A stretch of DNA of 64,000 nucleotides from Mycobacterium sp. JS623 (GTDB lineage: Bacteria; Actinomycetota; Actinomycetes; Mycobacteriales; Mycobacteriaceae): NCBI RefSeq assembly GCF_000328565.1, contig NC_019966.1:6386001-6450000 (forward strand), read 5' to 3'. Under the pieces are notes generated by a model. The model saw only the letters and a list, made by a program, of their open reading frames with translations. It made no database searches and had not been told where the DNA came from. Of this stretch, positions 20,953 through 29,611 are shown one piece after another. The translations under genes were made by a program, and so were the position numbers. Position 1 is the stretch's first letter, and each line of letters starts with the position of its first letter.

Positions 20953-21405
20953 TCAGAAGATCAGCCGAAAGAGCGCGAACGCCCGATCCCAATGCTCAGT
21001 TGACGGGTTGGACACCGTCGTGTCGATCACCCGAAACGATCGGGCCAGCGCGATGCTCAACCCGCCGAACAACTCTGGCAGCAGCCGGTCGGTGTCCTCG
21101 GCGAACGTGACGTCCCCAGGAGGTTGTCGCACCACCTGCCGCAGTAGCTCACGGATCTCGTCGGCCTCCTCGAGCTTGTCGAATTCGCGAATTCGCTCTT
21201 GAACGCCCTTGGTGATCGGAAGGTCCTGCGGCACAACCACGTCACGTCCGTTCGACTTGGCGGAGTTGCGGCCCGCGATGGCTATGTCATCGATCTGCTC
21301 GTCGACGAACTCCCGGAAGCGACGGACGTCGTTTTTGTCGATCTTGACGCTTGCGACCGAGCGAAAGAACCGTTCGAACACCGGAATTCCCGAGGGATGG
21401 GTCAC
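20953..21405 (-). CDS. DUF1931 histone-fold protein
   Basis: With GTG 21405 (VTHPSGIPVFERFF) and GGAGG upstream, the protein has 150 residues. The sequence PVFERFFRSVASVKIDKNDVR, GRNSAKSNGRDVVVPQDLPITKG and DRLLPELFGGLSIALARSFRVID, followed by WDRAFALFRLIF, matches DUF1931 (Pfam PF09123). A structure from Aquifex (Aq_328) shows two histone folds in one chain. The function is not established, and DNA binding has been proposed from the fold. It lies directly upstream of the Hsp20 remnant and may have formed an operon with it. Confidence 0.85.
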   Translation of the reverse strand: MTHPSGIPVFERFFRSVASVKIDKNDVRRFREFVDEQIDDIAIAGRNSAKSNGRDVVVPQDLPITKGVQERIREFDKLEEADEIRELLRQVVRQPPGDVTFAEDTDRLLPELFGGLSIALARSFRVIDTTVSNPSTEHWDRAFALFRLIF

Positions 21406-21761
21406 CGTATACCTCCGCTCCAAAGATCCAGATCGGCCCAACAGGCCGACATTCAACGCTGGCACCAACACCCAAGCCACGGAACCGGACCCGCAGGCGC
21501 AATCTCACAAGGCCGGTTCGGCCTAACAGGACGAACCGCGCCGGGGAAGCAACGCCGGACGAGGCAGCAGACGGCCGCTTGCGGCGCGCACACGCTGACC
21601 TGGCATGCCTGCCTTCAACGGCGGGTTTCGATACGCCGGGCCGATGTGGCGCCGAGCCCGCCTTTCGACCATTAACACCATAAAGTGCGGGCGCGTTGGT
21701 AGTTAATCCTATTGCCGTCAATGGATTCCACATGCACAAGAATGCGCACTCGGAGGGTCAG
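21406..21761. other. Divergent intergenic region
   Basis: About 355 bp separate the minus-strand DUF1931 gene from the plus-strand STAS gene, so both promoters should lie here. The part around 21670-21740 is locally AT-richer (CACCATAAAGTGC, GTAGTTAATCCTATTG) and could hold the STAS promoter. No gene is recognised. Confidence 0.4.
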
Positions 21762-22130
21762 ATGAACAATCCAGCGGAAGGACAGCAAACACAGACCCGC
21801 TCCGTCACCGTCGACGTGAAGCGATCCTCCACGAACAAGAGCGTCATCTATGTCGGCGGTGAGCTGCTCGAGGGAGCAACCGCGACGATGCGCCGGGTCG
21901 TGGCCGATGAATTAAACCGATCGCCTGCACTACTGGTAGTCGATCTATCCGGGGTGCTCCGGGTCGACACCGAAGGGATCGACGTCTTAGTATCGGCCGC
22001 GACGCAGGCTGGCGAATCCGACATTTCGCTGTGCCTCGTCGGGGTGCACGGACACCCTGCGGGAACCGCACTCGCCGACGCCGACCTGCTGGAGCTCTTT
22101 GAGATTTACACAGCAGAAAGCGACACGTAA
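21762..22130 (+). CDS. STAS-domain protein (anti-sigma factor antagonist type)
   Basis: From ATG 21762 (MNNPAEGQQ), preceded by GGAGGG, this is 122 residues. After a disordered leader of about 20 residues comes a STAS fold: KSVIYVGGELLEGATATMRRVV, SPALLVVDLSGVLRVDTEGIDVLVSAATQAGE, then DISLCLVGVHG. In SpoIIAA-type antagonists, a serine or threonine near the DLSGV loop is phosphorylated by an anti-sigma kinase. Here the loop reads DTEG rather than DSSG, leaving the Thr as the candidate acceptor. No kinase or sigma gene lies nearby, so its partner must be elsewhere. Confidence 0.8.
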   Translation: MNNPAEGQQTQTRSVTVDVKRSSTNKSVIYVGGELLEGATATMRRVVADELNRSPALLVVDLSGVLRVDTEGIDVLVSAATQAGESDISLCLVGVHGHPAGTALADADLLELFEIYTAESDT

Positions 22131-22163
22131 AGCATCAGTTAGATGGGCACGCGCAGGTCGGCT

Positions 22164-23176
22164 CTAGGTCGCGGCGCGCTGCGCAACTACGACCGTAACC
22201 TGTTGGGTGTTGGCTCCGCGGAGCACGTCCAACTGGACGCGATCGCCCGGGTTGGTGTTGCGAAGTGCCGCGATGAGTTCCTCTGCTGTCGCGGTTTTTT
22301 TACCGTTGAAAGGCGGTCACGATGTCGCCCGGTTCGATGCCTGCTTGCGCTGCCGGACTCGGCGTCGCGACCTGCATGACGACCGCACCACTGGTGGCAG
22401 TGGTTCCCAGCAGCCGGGCGATTTCGGGGGTCAGGGTGGCAGGCTGAATACCGATGTAGGCGTGGCGGGCGGTCCCGGTGGCCAGCAGCTGGTCGGCGAC
22501 GACGACGACCGTCGCGGCCGGGATGGCGAAACCCAGGGCTACCGCACCCGCCGCCGGCGGTATGTAGGCCACGCTCATGCCTACAACTTCTCCTTGCGCG
22601 TCGAGTACCGCGCCCCCAGAGTTACCCGGCGAAATGGCGGCGTCAGTTTGGATTAGGTCTACCAGCGGTGCGCCGGTGGCAGCCGACCCTGGGATCTGGC
22701 GGTGTAGCCCCGAGATGATGCCGGATGTGACTGTCGCCTCAACCCCAGCGGGCTGCCCATGACTACGGCGAGTTCACCGACCACGGCAGTGGCTTCTGAA
22801 AACTCGCAGCGGGCAAGCTTTTACGGGCGACTTGGATAACGGCGACGTCAGAAACCTCATCGACGCCACGCACCTTTCCCGGCACCTGCTGGCCGTCGGC
22901 GAGGGCCACGGTGACGTCCTGCACGCCGGCGACCACGTGGGCATTGGTGACGATTGTGCCGTCGTCTTTATAGACAATGCCGCTGCCCAGGCCGCCATCG
23001 GTCAGCACGGTGACGGCCGAAGGCTCGACCCGCCGGACCAGCGCCGGTAGGTCCGCGCCGGCTGCTGCGACCGGGGTCGTCGAGCCAGTGGGTGTCGCCG
23101 ATGTGGCTGTCGATGCGGAGTCGGTCGAGTTGCTGCATGCGGCCAGGAGGGTGACCGTGGCGGCGAGCAGCCGCAA
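22164..23176 (-). pseudogene. HtrA/DegP-like serine protease lipoprotein with three frameshifts
   Basis: Four consecutive frame segments rebuild one secreted trypsin-like protease. Segment 1 (from 23176) has a lipobox (LLAACSNS), GSGIVYKDDGTIVTNAHVVAG (catalytic His) and DVAVIQV (Asp). Segment 2 has VVGELAVVMGSPLG. Segment 3 has EATVTSGIISGLHR, TDAAISPGNSGGAVLD (catalytic Ser) and a PDZ start (AYIGIQPATLTPE). Segment 4 has FNGKKTATAEELIAAL, PGDRVQLDVLRG, to the stop at 22164. Single-base indels lie near 22798, 22742 and 22305, two of them in T-runs. The full catalytic triad survives, so either the gene died recently or the sequence has errors. Confidence 0.8.
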
Positions 23177-23655
23177 GTATCCAAACCGGGGGACGGACCG
23201 TCGATGATGTGAGCATTAGCTCAGCGCCTCCTCCGTCCCACTCGACAACTTCAGTGCCGGTCGCCGCGACCCGGCAATCCCTTAGGCAGCGACGCCCGGA
23301 TCGATCAGCAAGCCAACCGATTTCGTTAAGGTGCCCCTGCGAAGCCACACCAGCAAGTCATCGACCCGACCGTTTGTATCAGAACCTTCGCACTTCGACG
23401 CCGCGATCGACACGGTCACGTCAGTCCCAAACCCGCGGCACGTTTCCGATCAGATCGTCGTTCGTGATGATGCAGAGCCTGCGGTCCAAAGTGATCCCCG
23501 ATCGATGACGGCGCGTGTGGCACGAATCGCACCGGGTAGGCACTGCTTCATCTGTCTCCCAAGGACGATTAGAAGGTCGCTTCCTCGTGCCTACGGGCCG
23601 ACGACGGCGGCCAAATGGTGCGGCAAGGTACCGATGGGGCGGGCTGGCCGCCTTC
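23177..23655. other. Intergenic stretch, no gene seen
   Basis: The stretch between the protease remnant and the small hypothetical gene shows only shadow-like frames on both strands. It should contain the promoter of the protease on the minus strand, but I cannot point to convincing hexamers. Confidence 0.35.
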
Positions 23656-23871
23656 ATGACGGTCTTGGGAAGGAACGTCGCCGTGACGACACAGGTTGGG
23701 CTGGAGAAGAAGGAACGGGACTTTCTGGCGCAGTGCGTAGGTGATGCCTACACGATGCTTGACCTGCTCCCCGGCGTGGATCCGAACGGTCCGGCTTTGG
23801 TGTGGCTGGCGGATCAATTCCTGATCCTCCGTCGCGGTGACTGCCCACCTGCGCATGCGATGACGCTGTGA
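23656..23871 (+). CDS. Small hypothetical protein
   Basis: This candidate gene of about 71 codons starts at ATG 23656 (MTVLGRNVAVTTQV). It contains LEKKERDFLAQCVGDAYTMLDLLPGVDP and LVWLADQFLILRRGDCPPAH. The composition looks protein-like and helical rather than shadow-like, but I do not recognise the family. The frame is open further upstream, so the start is uncertain. It lies about 100 bp before the ltrA-like gene on the same strand. Confidence 0.35.
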   Translation: MTVLGRNVAVTTQVGLEKKERDFLAQCVGDAYTMLDLLPGVDPNGPALVWLADQFLILRRGDCPPAHAMTL

Positions 23872-23972
23872 TCGGTGCCGGCACTCGGACCTGGCCCCAC
23901 AGGCCAACTCTCAACGCCCGCAATGGTGGTGCCGCAGAACAACATCACGTGTGAATAGCAAGGGCGGTGATC

Positions 23973-25151
23973 ATGACCACCAGCCGTGAGCGCGGTAGCG
24001 ACGCATCTCAGAAGTCACGGGAGACGGACCCGCGGTCGGTGGGTAGCCTGGAATTGTTCTTCGACCTCACATTCGTGTACGCGATGTCGCAGGTCACCCA
24101 CCTGATGCTCATTGACATCTCCTGGCACGGTTTCGGCCGGGGTGTGCTCGCACTGCTCGCCCTCTGGTGGGCGTGGGTCTGCTACGCCTGGCTGACCAAC
24201 ATGTTCGAATTGGCGCGGGTGATTAACACGATTCTGATCATCCTCGCGATGGCGGCGATGCTCATCGCGGTGATCGCGCTGCCAACCGCATTCACGACTG
24301 GGGCCCTCGTTTTCGGGCTCGCGTTGCTAGTCGTCCGCCTCATCAACGCCGGTATGTTCATCGCGGCGGCATCCCGAGACGAGGCTGAATTGGCGGCGGC
24401 GATCCGCCGACTGGCGCCGGGCCTGCTCGTCGGGCCGGCCCTGATCGTTGCCGCCGCATTTGTGGACTCCCCCTATCGTGAGCTGCTGTGGGTCGGGGCG
24501 GCGGCGGTCGACTTCGGCAGTCCATTGATAGCGGGAACCAACGGACTCCGGGTCGTACCTTCGTATTTCATCGAGCGGCACGGTTCGGTCATCATCATTG
24601 CGCTGGGCGAGACGGTCGTTGCGCTGGGAGCGGGCGCATCCGACGAACTGCGCCATCCCGGCGTCCTTATAGCTGTAGTTCTCGGGGTGCTGATCTCGGC
24701 CACCCTGTGGTGGACCTACTTCGGCCTCACTGCCGGCGCCGAAGAACGTATGCGACGAACATCTGCTGCCGATCGGCCGCGGTTGGCGCGCGACGCCTAC
24801 AGCTACCTGCACCTGCCGCTCGTCGCGGGGATTGTCTTCTTCGCGGTCGGCGCACGGGTTTCGGTGGAACACATCGCCAAGCCGCTGTCGCCGCTGGCCG
24901 CGCTCGCTCTCACCGGTGGGTCGGCACTGTTCTACGCCGCGGAGGTGGCCTATCGATGGCGTGATCACCATCAACTCGCAGTCGATCGGCTCCTTGCCGC
25001 CGCGGCGTCCCTCCTGGTGTTTCCAGTGGCGATTTCTGTGCCCGCCATCTTGTCGCTGACCGTTCTCACCTCGATTGGAGTCCTGCGACTCACATGGGAG
25101 CTGTGGCGGCGACCGCAGATAGGCACCGGCATAGCGGGAACCGTGAGGTGA
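23973..25151 (+). CDS. LtrA family (low temperature requirement A) membrane protein
   Basis: The 392-residue protein carries the LtrA hallmark at its start (SVGSLELFFDLTFVYAMSQVTHLM). Eleven or so hydrophobic segments follow, with SYFIERHGSVIIIALGETVVALG in the middle and YSYLHLPLVAGIVFFAVGA near the end. LtrA proteins were named for a Listeria gene needed for growth in the cold. Their biochemical role is not known. AGGGCGG eight bases before ATG 23973 favours this start over the GTG six bases earlier. Confidence 0.9.
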   Translation: MTTSRERGSDASQKSRETDPRSVGSLELFFDLTFVYAMSQVTHLMLIDISWHGFGRGVLALLALWWAWVCYAWLTNMFELARVINTILIILAMAAMLIAVIALPTAFTTGALVFGLALLVVRLINAGMFIAAASRDEAELAAAIRRLAPGLLVGPALIVAAAFVDSPYRELLWVGAAAVDFGSPLIAGTNGLRVVPSYFIERHGSVIIIALGETVVALGAGASDELRHPGVLIAVVLGVLISATLWWTYFGLTAGAEERMRRTSAADRPRLARDAYSYLHLPLVAGIVFFAVGARVSVEHIAKPLSPLAALALTGGSALFYAAEVAYRWRDHHQLAVDRLLAAAASLLVFPVAISVPAILSLTVLTSIGVLRLTWELWRRPQIGTGIAGTVR

Positions 25152-25394
25152 GCCGAAACAGCGTGGTAATCCCCGAAGTTGGCACGCGCCTTGGCGAGAG
25201 CCACTTGGTCGAACTACGCGAAGGTTATTCGTTTTCACTCGGCTATAAAAGCGGCGCCACCGTACTCACTACACCCCGGTCGCAGAAAGGGCGGATGAGC
25301 CCCGACGCAAGGGTCGCGCCGGACATCAACACCGATGGTGACCGCCAATATCTGTCGACGTCCGCACCAGTTCGCCGGAGGTCAGTTCGGATGC
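25152..25394. other. Intergenic stretch before the IS30 remnant
   Basis: No gene is recognisable. The sequence probably contains degraded 5' parts of the IS30 element whose transposase end is readable from about 25395. Confidence 0.35.
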
Positions 25395-25511
25395 TCGGCC
25401 ATGACGCCATCCGGGGAGCACATCCAGCTACAGCTCAAGGCCCCGGTGTTCTTCTGCAACCCGCATTCGCCCTGGCAACGCGGCACGACCGAAACTTATT
25501 TGCGCCAGTGA
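25395..25511 (+). pseudogene. IS30-family transposase C-terminal remnant
   Basis: One plus-strand frame reads EHIQLQLKAPVFFCNPHSPWQRGTTETYLRQ and then stops. The core F-C-PHSPWQRGTNEN followed by LLRQ-FPK is the DDE-region hallmark of IS30 transposases. Here the part between TTE and YLRQ is shortened and everything upstream is unreadable. It marks a former insertion just upstream of the toxin-antitoxin pair. Confidence 0.75.
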
Positions 25512-25621
25512 AATTCTCTGTGGGACAACGTGACTTGCTTTGATGGATAGTCTCTGTTAGCCATGACAAAGTACGCCGTATTGCACTTTTGTTTTCGTCC
25601 GATGTCGTGACGGCGCAGTGC

Positions 25622-25933
25622 TCATAGATCGAGGACGACGCGTAGAGCCGCATTAACGCGGCGCATTTCATCGAAGCTTAGAAACCCGACGCTCTTGCCG
25701 AGCCGACCCGGGTCGACCGCTGCGGTCTGCTCGGCAAGTACCCGGGTGATCACGCCGCCGATTTGAACCTCGGGTCGAAAACTCGCGGCACGAGCCGACG
25801 TGGATGTCGGCGCAACCAGCCAGGTCGACAGTGGCAGTTGATCTGACTGGACGACTACTGCGTATCGGGAACCTGACTGCTCGTGACCGCGACTCCCCCG
25901 CGGGGGGTGCAACCGAAAGACCTCACCACGCAC
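25622..25933 (-). CDS. MazF/PemK-like toxin
   Basis: From GTG 25933 (VRGEVFRLHPPRGSRG), the protein is 103 residues. It has the PemK/MazF fold pattern RGEVF-L-PPRG, SRYAVVVQSD, WLVAPTSTSA, GGVITRVLAEQTAAVDPGRLGKSVGFLS and a closing helix ending RVVLDL. MazF toxins cleave mRNA in single-stranded regions. The gene starts inside the last codons of the antitoxin gene (11-bp overlap), the usual antitoxin-first arrangement. It cannot be equated with a particular numbered M. tuberculosis MazF from sequence alone. Confidence 0.85.
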   Translation of the reverse strand: MRGEVFRLHPPRGSRGHEQSGSRYAVVVQSDQLPLSTWLVAPTSTSARAASFRPEVQIGGVITRVLAEQTAAVDPGRLGKSVGFLSFDEMRRVNAALRVVLDL

Positions 25934-26156
25934 GCAGCGTCTCCATATCGCGCAGCACCTGCATGGCCTCTGCGCGGTCGGACTCGTCTTCGGCAAGCCT
26001 TTCCGCCTCGGCCCGAATCGCTGCGCCGGCCTTCCGTCGTGCGGCATCGATAAGAGCAGATCGAACGACTGCGGACACGGGCGTGCCGTCTTTGGTCAAG
26101 ACCTGTAGCGCCTTTGACGTCTCTTCGTCCGGCCGGAAGGTAATCGTGTCAGCCAT
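25923..26156 (-). CDS. Ribbon-helix-helix antitoxin
   Basis: This 77-residue protein begins MADTITFRPDEETSKALQVL, a typical RHH DNA-binding strand-helix, followed by SAVVRSALIDAARR. The rest is a charged helix (AEAERLAEDESDRAEAMQVLRDM) that would wrap the toxin. The 11-bp overlap with the MazF-like gene couples translation. Like other RHH antitoxins it probably represses its own promoter in the AT-richer DNA just upstream. Confidence 0.85.
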   Translation of the reverse strand: MADTITFRPDEETSKALQVLTKDGTPVSAVVRSALIDAARRKAGAAIRAEAERLAEDESDRAEAMQVLRDMETLRAW

Positions 26157-26362
26157 AGCAACAGTGTACGACGCTTTGTAAGACAGCCACACCGCCAAGA
26201 ATAAGACGCTTACCAGCGGGACAACGCGGTTATTGACGCGGCGTTAAGCACTTCCTGTGGGGAATGGCGTGCCCGGCGTGAGCACACACAGGCTCGGGGG
26301 ATGCGACAAGAACTGCTATCGATGCTGCCGGAGGTGGTTAATCCCGACAGGCGCAATCGTCA

Positions 26363-26647
26363 TTGTCGCCGAGAGGCGCGCGCTGCGGTTCGATCGCAGG
26401 CGTTTGTGCGCGAAATGGCGTGCCTCGCAAAGACTGGCACTTGTTCATTCGATCGGCCAGCGAGTCTTTGAATTCGAAAGCGCTGGACGAGTTGTACGCG
26501 TACGTCGACGTGATGATCGCCGACAGGTGCCGGCAACGCGGCACGGGCCTACTGTTCGAACTGATTCAGACCGGGATCAACGGCGAAGAACTCACCGTCG
26601 ACGACTTGCGCTCGATCGTCGCCGCCCTGTTCTTCCGGGCAGGCTAG
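26363..26647 (+). pseudogene. Cytochrome P450 internal fragment
   Basis: The frame contains NGVPRKDWHLFIRSASESL, then LDELYAYVDVMIADRCRQRG, then LLFELIQTGINGEELTVDDLRSIVAALFFRAG and a stop. These match the G-to-I helix region of class I bacterial P450s, including the approach to the AGxxT oxygen-binding motif of helix I. The stop comes right at that motif and the ExxR and heme-cysteine regions are absent. The N-terminal part is not readable. This is a non-functional fragment; the family call rests on the short conserved helices. Confidence 0.55.
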
Positions 26648-26804
26648 CCGCGTGACTCCTCCCGGTCCAGCTGTTTCACGCAGCTCGCACCTCTTCAACG
26701 CGCACCGTTACTACTTAAGTGTTGCGAGTTATGTTGCAGCACAATATAATTCAGCGATCACAGCCGATCTGACGAGCTGTCGACGTCGATGCCTGCCTCT
26801 CTCC

Positions 26805-28124
26805 TCATGTAGAGGCGACGGCGAAGAGATGCCACTCACCGGGCACGCCCTTGAGCTCGTGCGCGCCGCGGTCTTCGAACTCGAGTCCTGACCCGATCAC
26901 GAGGTCGCGCAGCGTGCTCGACACCAGCACGTCGTTCGGCCCTGCCAGTGCGCTCACCCGTGCGCCGATGTGCACGGCGATTCCGCCGATGTCATCACCT
27001 CGGACCTCGCACTCGCCGGTATGCAACCCGGCACGCACCTCGATGCCGAGCGCCCGCACTGCGTCGCGGATCGCCATCGCGCAGCGGATCGCGCGCTGAG
27101 GGCCGTCGAACATCGCGAGGAAACTGTCGCCCGCTGTACTCACCTCGCGGCCCCGAAACCGAGACAACTGCGACCGGACGACAGCGTCGTGCGCATCAAG
27201 CAGCGCATGCCAGTCACGGTCGCCCACCTCTGCCGCGCGCCGCGTCGAGTCCACGATGTCGGTGAACAGCACCGTGGCGAGAACCCGATCATCGGCCACC
27301 TCGGGCTGGTGGCCGGTGAGGAACTCGCAGATCTCCTGGAACGACGCACGCCAGGGTTCGACGAGGTGATGAATGTTGCGGCCCGGAAGCTCGACGTACT
27401 TCGCGCCCGCGATGTGATCAGCGACGTACTTGCCCAACACGGACGGAAGTAGCGGATCGTCGGCATGGTGGACTACCAGCGTTGGCACACGGACCGTCGG
27501 AAGCACCGCGCGCACGTCTAATTCGATCACCAGAGGAAACATGAGGGCGACTGTCCACGGGCTTGCCGCCAGCCGTTCAAGTCGGGCCCAGGATGCCCGG
27601 ATCTCCTCATTCCACGGCATGTCCGGACTCATGACATGCTGGTACTCGCCCGTGCCGTACATCGCAGCCATGGCGGCGACGACTTCCTCGCGTGTGGGTC
27701 CCTCGGTCCGATCGGCGAGCCGATCGGCGTAGCCCTCGAGAACGACCAGCGCGGTCGTCCGAGAGGGATATGTCGCTGCAAAAAGGGCCGCAGGCGCGAG
27801 CGCGCCGCTGATAGCGACCAGGACCGCTTCGCTACTGCCGAGGTCGTCGAGTACCGCGGTGATGCTGTCGGCCCACTGCTCCATGTTCGGCATAGCGTCG
27901 GGCGTGACGGGGTCGGACGCGCCGGTGCCCGGCTGGTCGAAGAAGATGAGTCGGCCAAGCGAGGTCATCGCCTCGACCCAGCCTTGAATGGACGGTAATT
28001 CGGGAAGAACCTCACAGTTGGTGAACCAGTTCGGGACGACCACGATGTCGCGAGAACCTTCACGCGACGCGCGATATGCGACGCGCAACTCCCCGTTGAT
28101 CGCATAGCGCGTCTCCGAGAACAC
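26805..28124 (-). CDS. Alpha/beta-hydrolase-fused class III adenylate cyclase
   Basis: From GTG 28124 (VFSETRYAINGELRVAY), the protein is 439 residues. Residues 1-260 form an alpha/beta-hydrolase-like domain (IFFDQPGTGASDP, LFAATYPSRTTALVVLEGYA, VPTLVVHHADDPL). The usual GxSxG reads AISGA, so hydrolase activity is doubtful. Residues 275-439 are a class III cyclase domain with VLFTDIVDSTRRAAE (first metal Asp), STAGDSFLAMF (second Asp) and HTGECEVRGDDIGGIAVHIGARV. Such fusions are common in mycobacteria and are expected to make cAMP. A TTACACT hexamer just before the start suggests a leaderless transcript. A close inverted paralogue sits at 33690-35008. Confidence 0.9.
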   Translation of the reverse strand: MFSETRYAINGELRVAYRASREGSRDIVVVPNWFTNCEVLPELPSIQGWVEAMTSLGRLIFFDQPGTGASDPVTPDAMPNMEQWADSITAVLDDLGSSEAVLVAISGALAPAALFAATYPSRTTALVVLEGYADRLADRTEGPTREEVVAAMAAMYGTGEYQHVMSPDMPWNEEIRASWARLERLAASPWTVALMFPLVIELDVRAVLPTVRVPTLVVHHADDPLLPSVLGKYVADHIAGAKYVELPGRNIHHLVEPWRASFQEICEFLTGHQPEVADDRVLATVLFTDIVDSTRRAAEVGDRDWHALLDAHDAVVRSQLSRFRGREVSTAGDSFLAMFDGPQRAIRCAMAIRDAVRALGIEVRAGLHTGECEVRGDDIGGIAVHIGARVSALAGPNDVLVSSTLRDLVIGSGLEFEDRGAHELKGVPGEWHLFAVAST

Positions 28125-28316
28125 GGCGGAAGTGTAAGCCTGACGAGCGGGCCGAATTTGGGGTACCGCTAGCTTGACGCCGACACTGACGGCCGCGACA
28201 CCGACGGCGCTGCTCCAATTCGATCGACCGACCACGCCCGGCGCCGCGCGGGTTCTTGCCGAACCGACCGACGAATACTTGAGGGCTACCGACTCCGACC
28301 GGACAGGTTCCCCACG

Positions 28317-28460
28317 GCAACTCGCACCTGTTGCGCACCGTTAGCAGTAAACTGCTGCGAGTTACATTGCTGTGCACAGGTTTTCGTCGCTCGTCGTCAT
28401 AAGAAGCGACGGCGAAAGGCGCGCCATTCGTCGGGCACCCTTGAGCTCGTAAGCTGGGCG
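28317..28460 (-). pseudogene. 3' tail of a lost cyclase copy with repeated flank
   Basis: On the minus strand, 28400-28450 reads like the end of the cyclase gene (GAGCTCAAGGGTGCCCGACGAATGGC, compare ELKGVPGEWHLF), with one base lost. The adjoining 28320-28380 resembles 26690-26765, which lies in the same position downstream of the intact cyclase. Both hold CTCGCACCT, GCGCACCGTTA and TTGCGAGTTA-like blocks. This is the degenerate end of an older tandem copy. A 14-bp perfect palindrome (AGCAGTAAACTGCT) lies at 28343-28356. Confidence 0.6.
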
Positions 28461-28537
28461 GCAACGGTTGTCGGCAACGCGGCGAAGGCGGTACTGGCCT
28501 GCCGCCCACGCGCCGAGCCTCACGCCGGTGCACGCGG

Positions 28538-29611
28538 TCATCCGGTGACTTCGGCCGCGGCCAGGCTGCGCAGTACCGCGCTCACCACCGCCCGATGCGA
28601 CAGCAGGTTGACGTAGCGGCCCCGGTCAGTGACAGCCAGGTAGTCGTCCTCGGCACGCAGCAGGGTGCGCAGCTGATCGGCTTGCGATACTTCCTCGGCG
28701 AGCGAATCCGTGTGCAGCACCGACGGGAAAAGGTCCGTCTTCACGCTGGAGGCCGTTACTTCGACTCCGCCGCCGAGGTGGCCACCCTCGAGTTCGAGCA
28801 ATCGGCCGAACAGCATCCGCTCCCCGATGAAGTCATCGAACGTGAACGGAGTCGGTAGGTTCTTGCCGGCGGCCACAGCGACCGGGCTCTCCAATCCGCG
28901 TTCGGGATGGTCCCAATCGGCCGGCGTGCCCAGGCCGGCAAGGTTGGTGTCCCGCAGCGCCGACAGGTAGGCGCGGCGAAGCGCCTCGTCGGATGCCAGA
29001 AGACACTTCACCACGGCAGCGGAGGGTGCCCACCCGACGAAGCGGTCCGGTTGCTCGCCAAGCAGAGCGGTGAACACGATCGCACTGCCCGGACGGTGCC
29101 GAGACATCCCGGAGGCCAACAGCAACAGGCGCGATTGCCACCACTGTTGTCCGTCGCCCAGGTCGACTACGACGACCTGGCTTGCCGTTCCCGCCTTTAC
29201 GGCTTGAAGGATGCTTCCACCGGAGGAATCCATGATCGGCGAACCCGGCGGTGTCCCGAGGTTTCCGGAGATCTTTATCCTCGCCGCCACACCCGCCGTT
29301 TGCACCGCATTCTGCACCGCTGCGAAGCTCACCTCCACGCCGGCCGCTTTGACCGAAGTAACCCGTTCGAGGATGAGTGCGAGAACGGGGATGACCCCAA
29401 GAGCTATGACGATAAGCGCGACGAGCGGGGAAATCCTGTCGTCGAACAGAATTCCAACCCATCGCAGGAGAGCTGCCAGTCCGAACAACAGCGGAACCAG
29501 CAACAGGGATGTGAACCACGCTGTCTTAGCACTGAATGGCCAGAAATTCCCAGTCGGCATCGCTGTCTCCCCCGCAGCAGTTCGCGATTCGCTCGCCGAT
29601 TCTCCCACCAC
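28538..29611 (-). CDS. Membrane-anchored protein of unknown function
   Basis: The 357-residue product starts at GTG 29611 or the internal ATG of MPTGNFWPF. Two membrane segments lie near the N-terminus (WFTSLLLVPLLFGLAALLRWVGILF and LVALIVIALGVIPVLALIL). A cytoplasmic part follows, containing IDMSSG-like and VVVVDLGDGQQWWQSRLLLLASGMSRHRPGSAIVFTALLGE, DRFVGWAPSAAVVKCLLASDEALRRAYL, and a C-terminal VTDRGRYVNLLSHRAVVSAVLRSL. I do not recognise the family. The soluble part looks like a compact alpha/beta domain. Its immediate neighbours, decayed cyclase DNA and a gene-free stretch, give no functional hint. Confidence 0.6.
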   Translation of the reverse strand: MVGESASESRTAAGETAMPTGNFWPFSAKTAWFTSLLLVPLLFGLAALLRWVGILFDDRISPLVALIVIALGVIPVLALILERVTSVKAAGVEVSFAAVQNAVQTAGVAARIKISGNLGTPPGSPIMDSSGGSILQAVKAGTASQVVVVDLGDGQQWWQSRLLLLASGMSRHRPGSAIVFTALLGEQPDRFVGWAPSAAVVKCLLASDEALRRAYLSALRDTNLAGLGTPADWDHPERGLESPVAVAAGKNLPTPFTFDDFIGERMLFGRLLELEGGHLGGGVEVTASSVKTDLFPSVLHTDSLAEEVSQADQLRTLLRAEDDYLAVTDRGRYVNLLSHRAVVSAVLRSLAAAEVTG

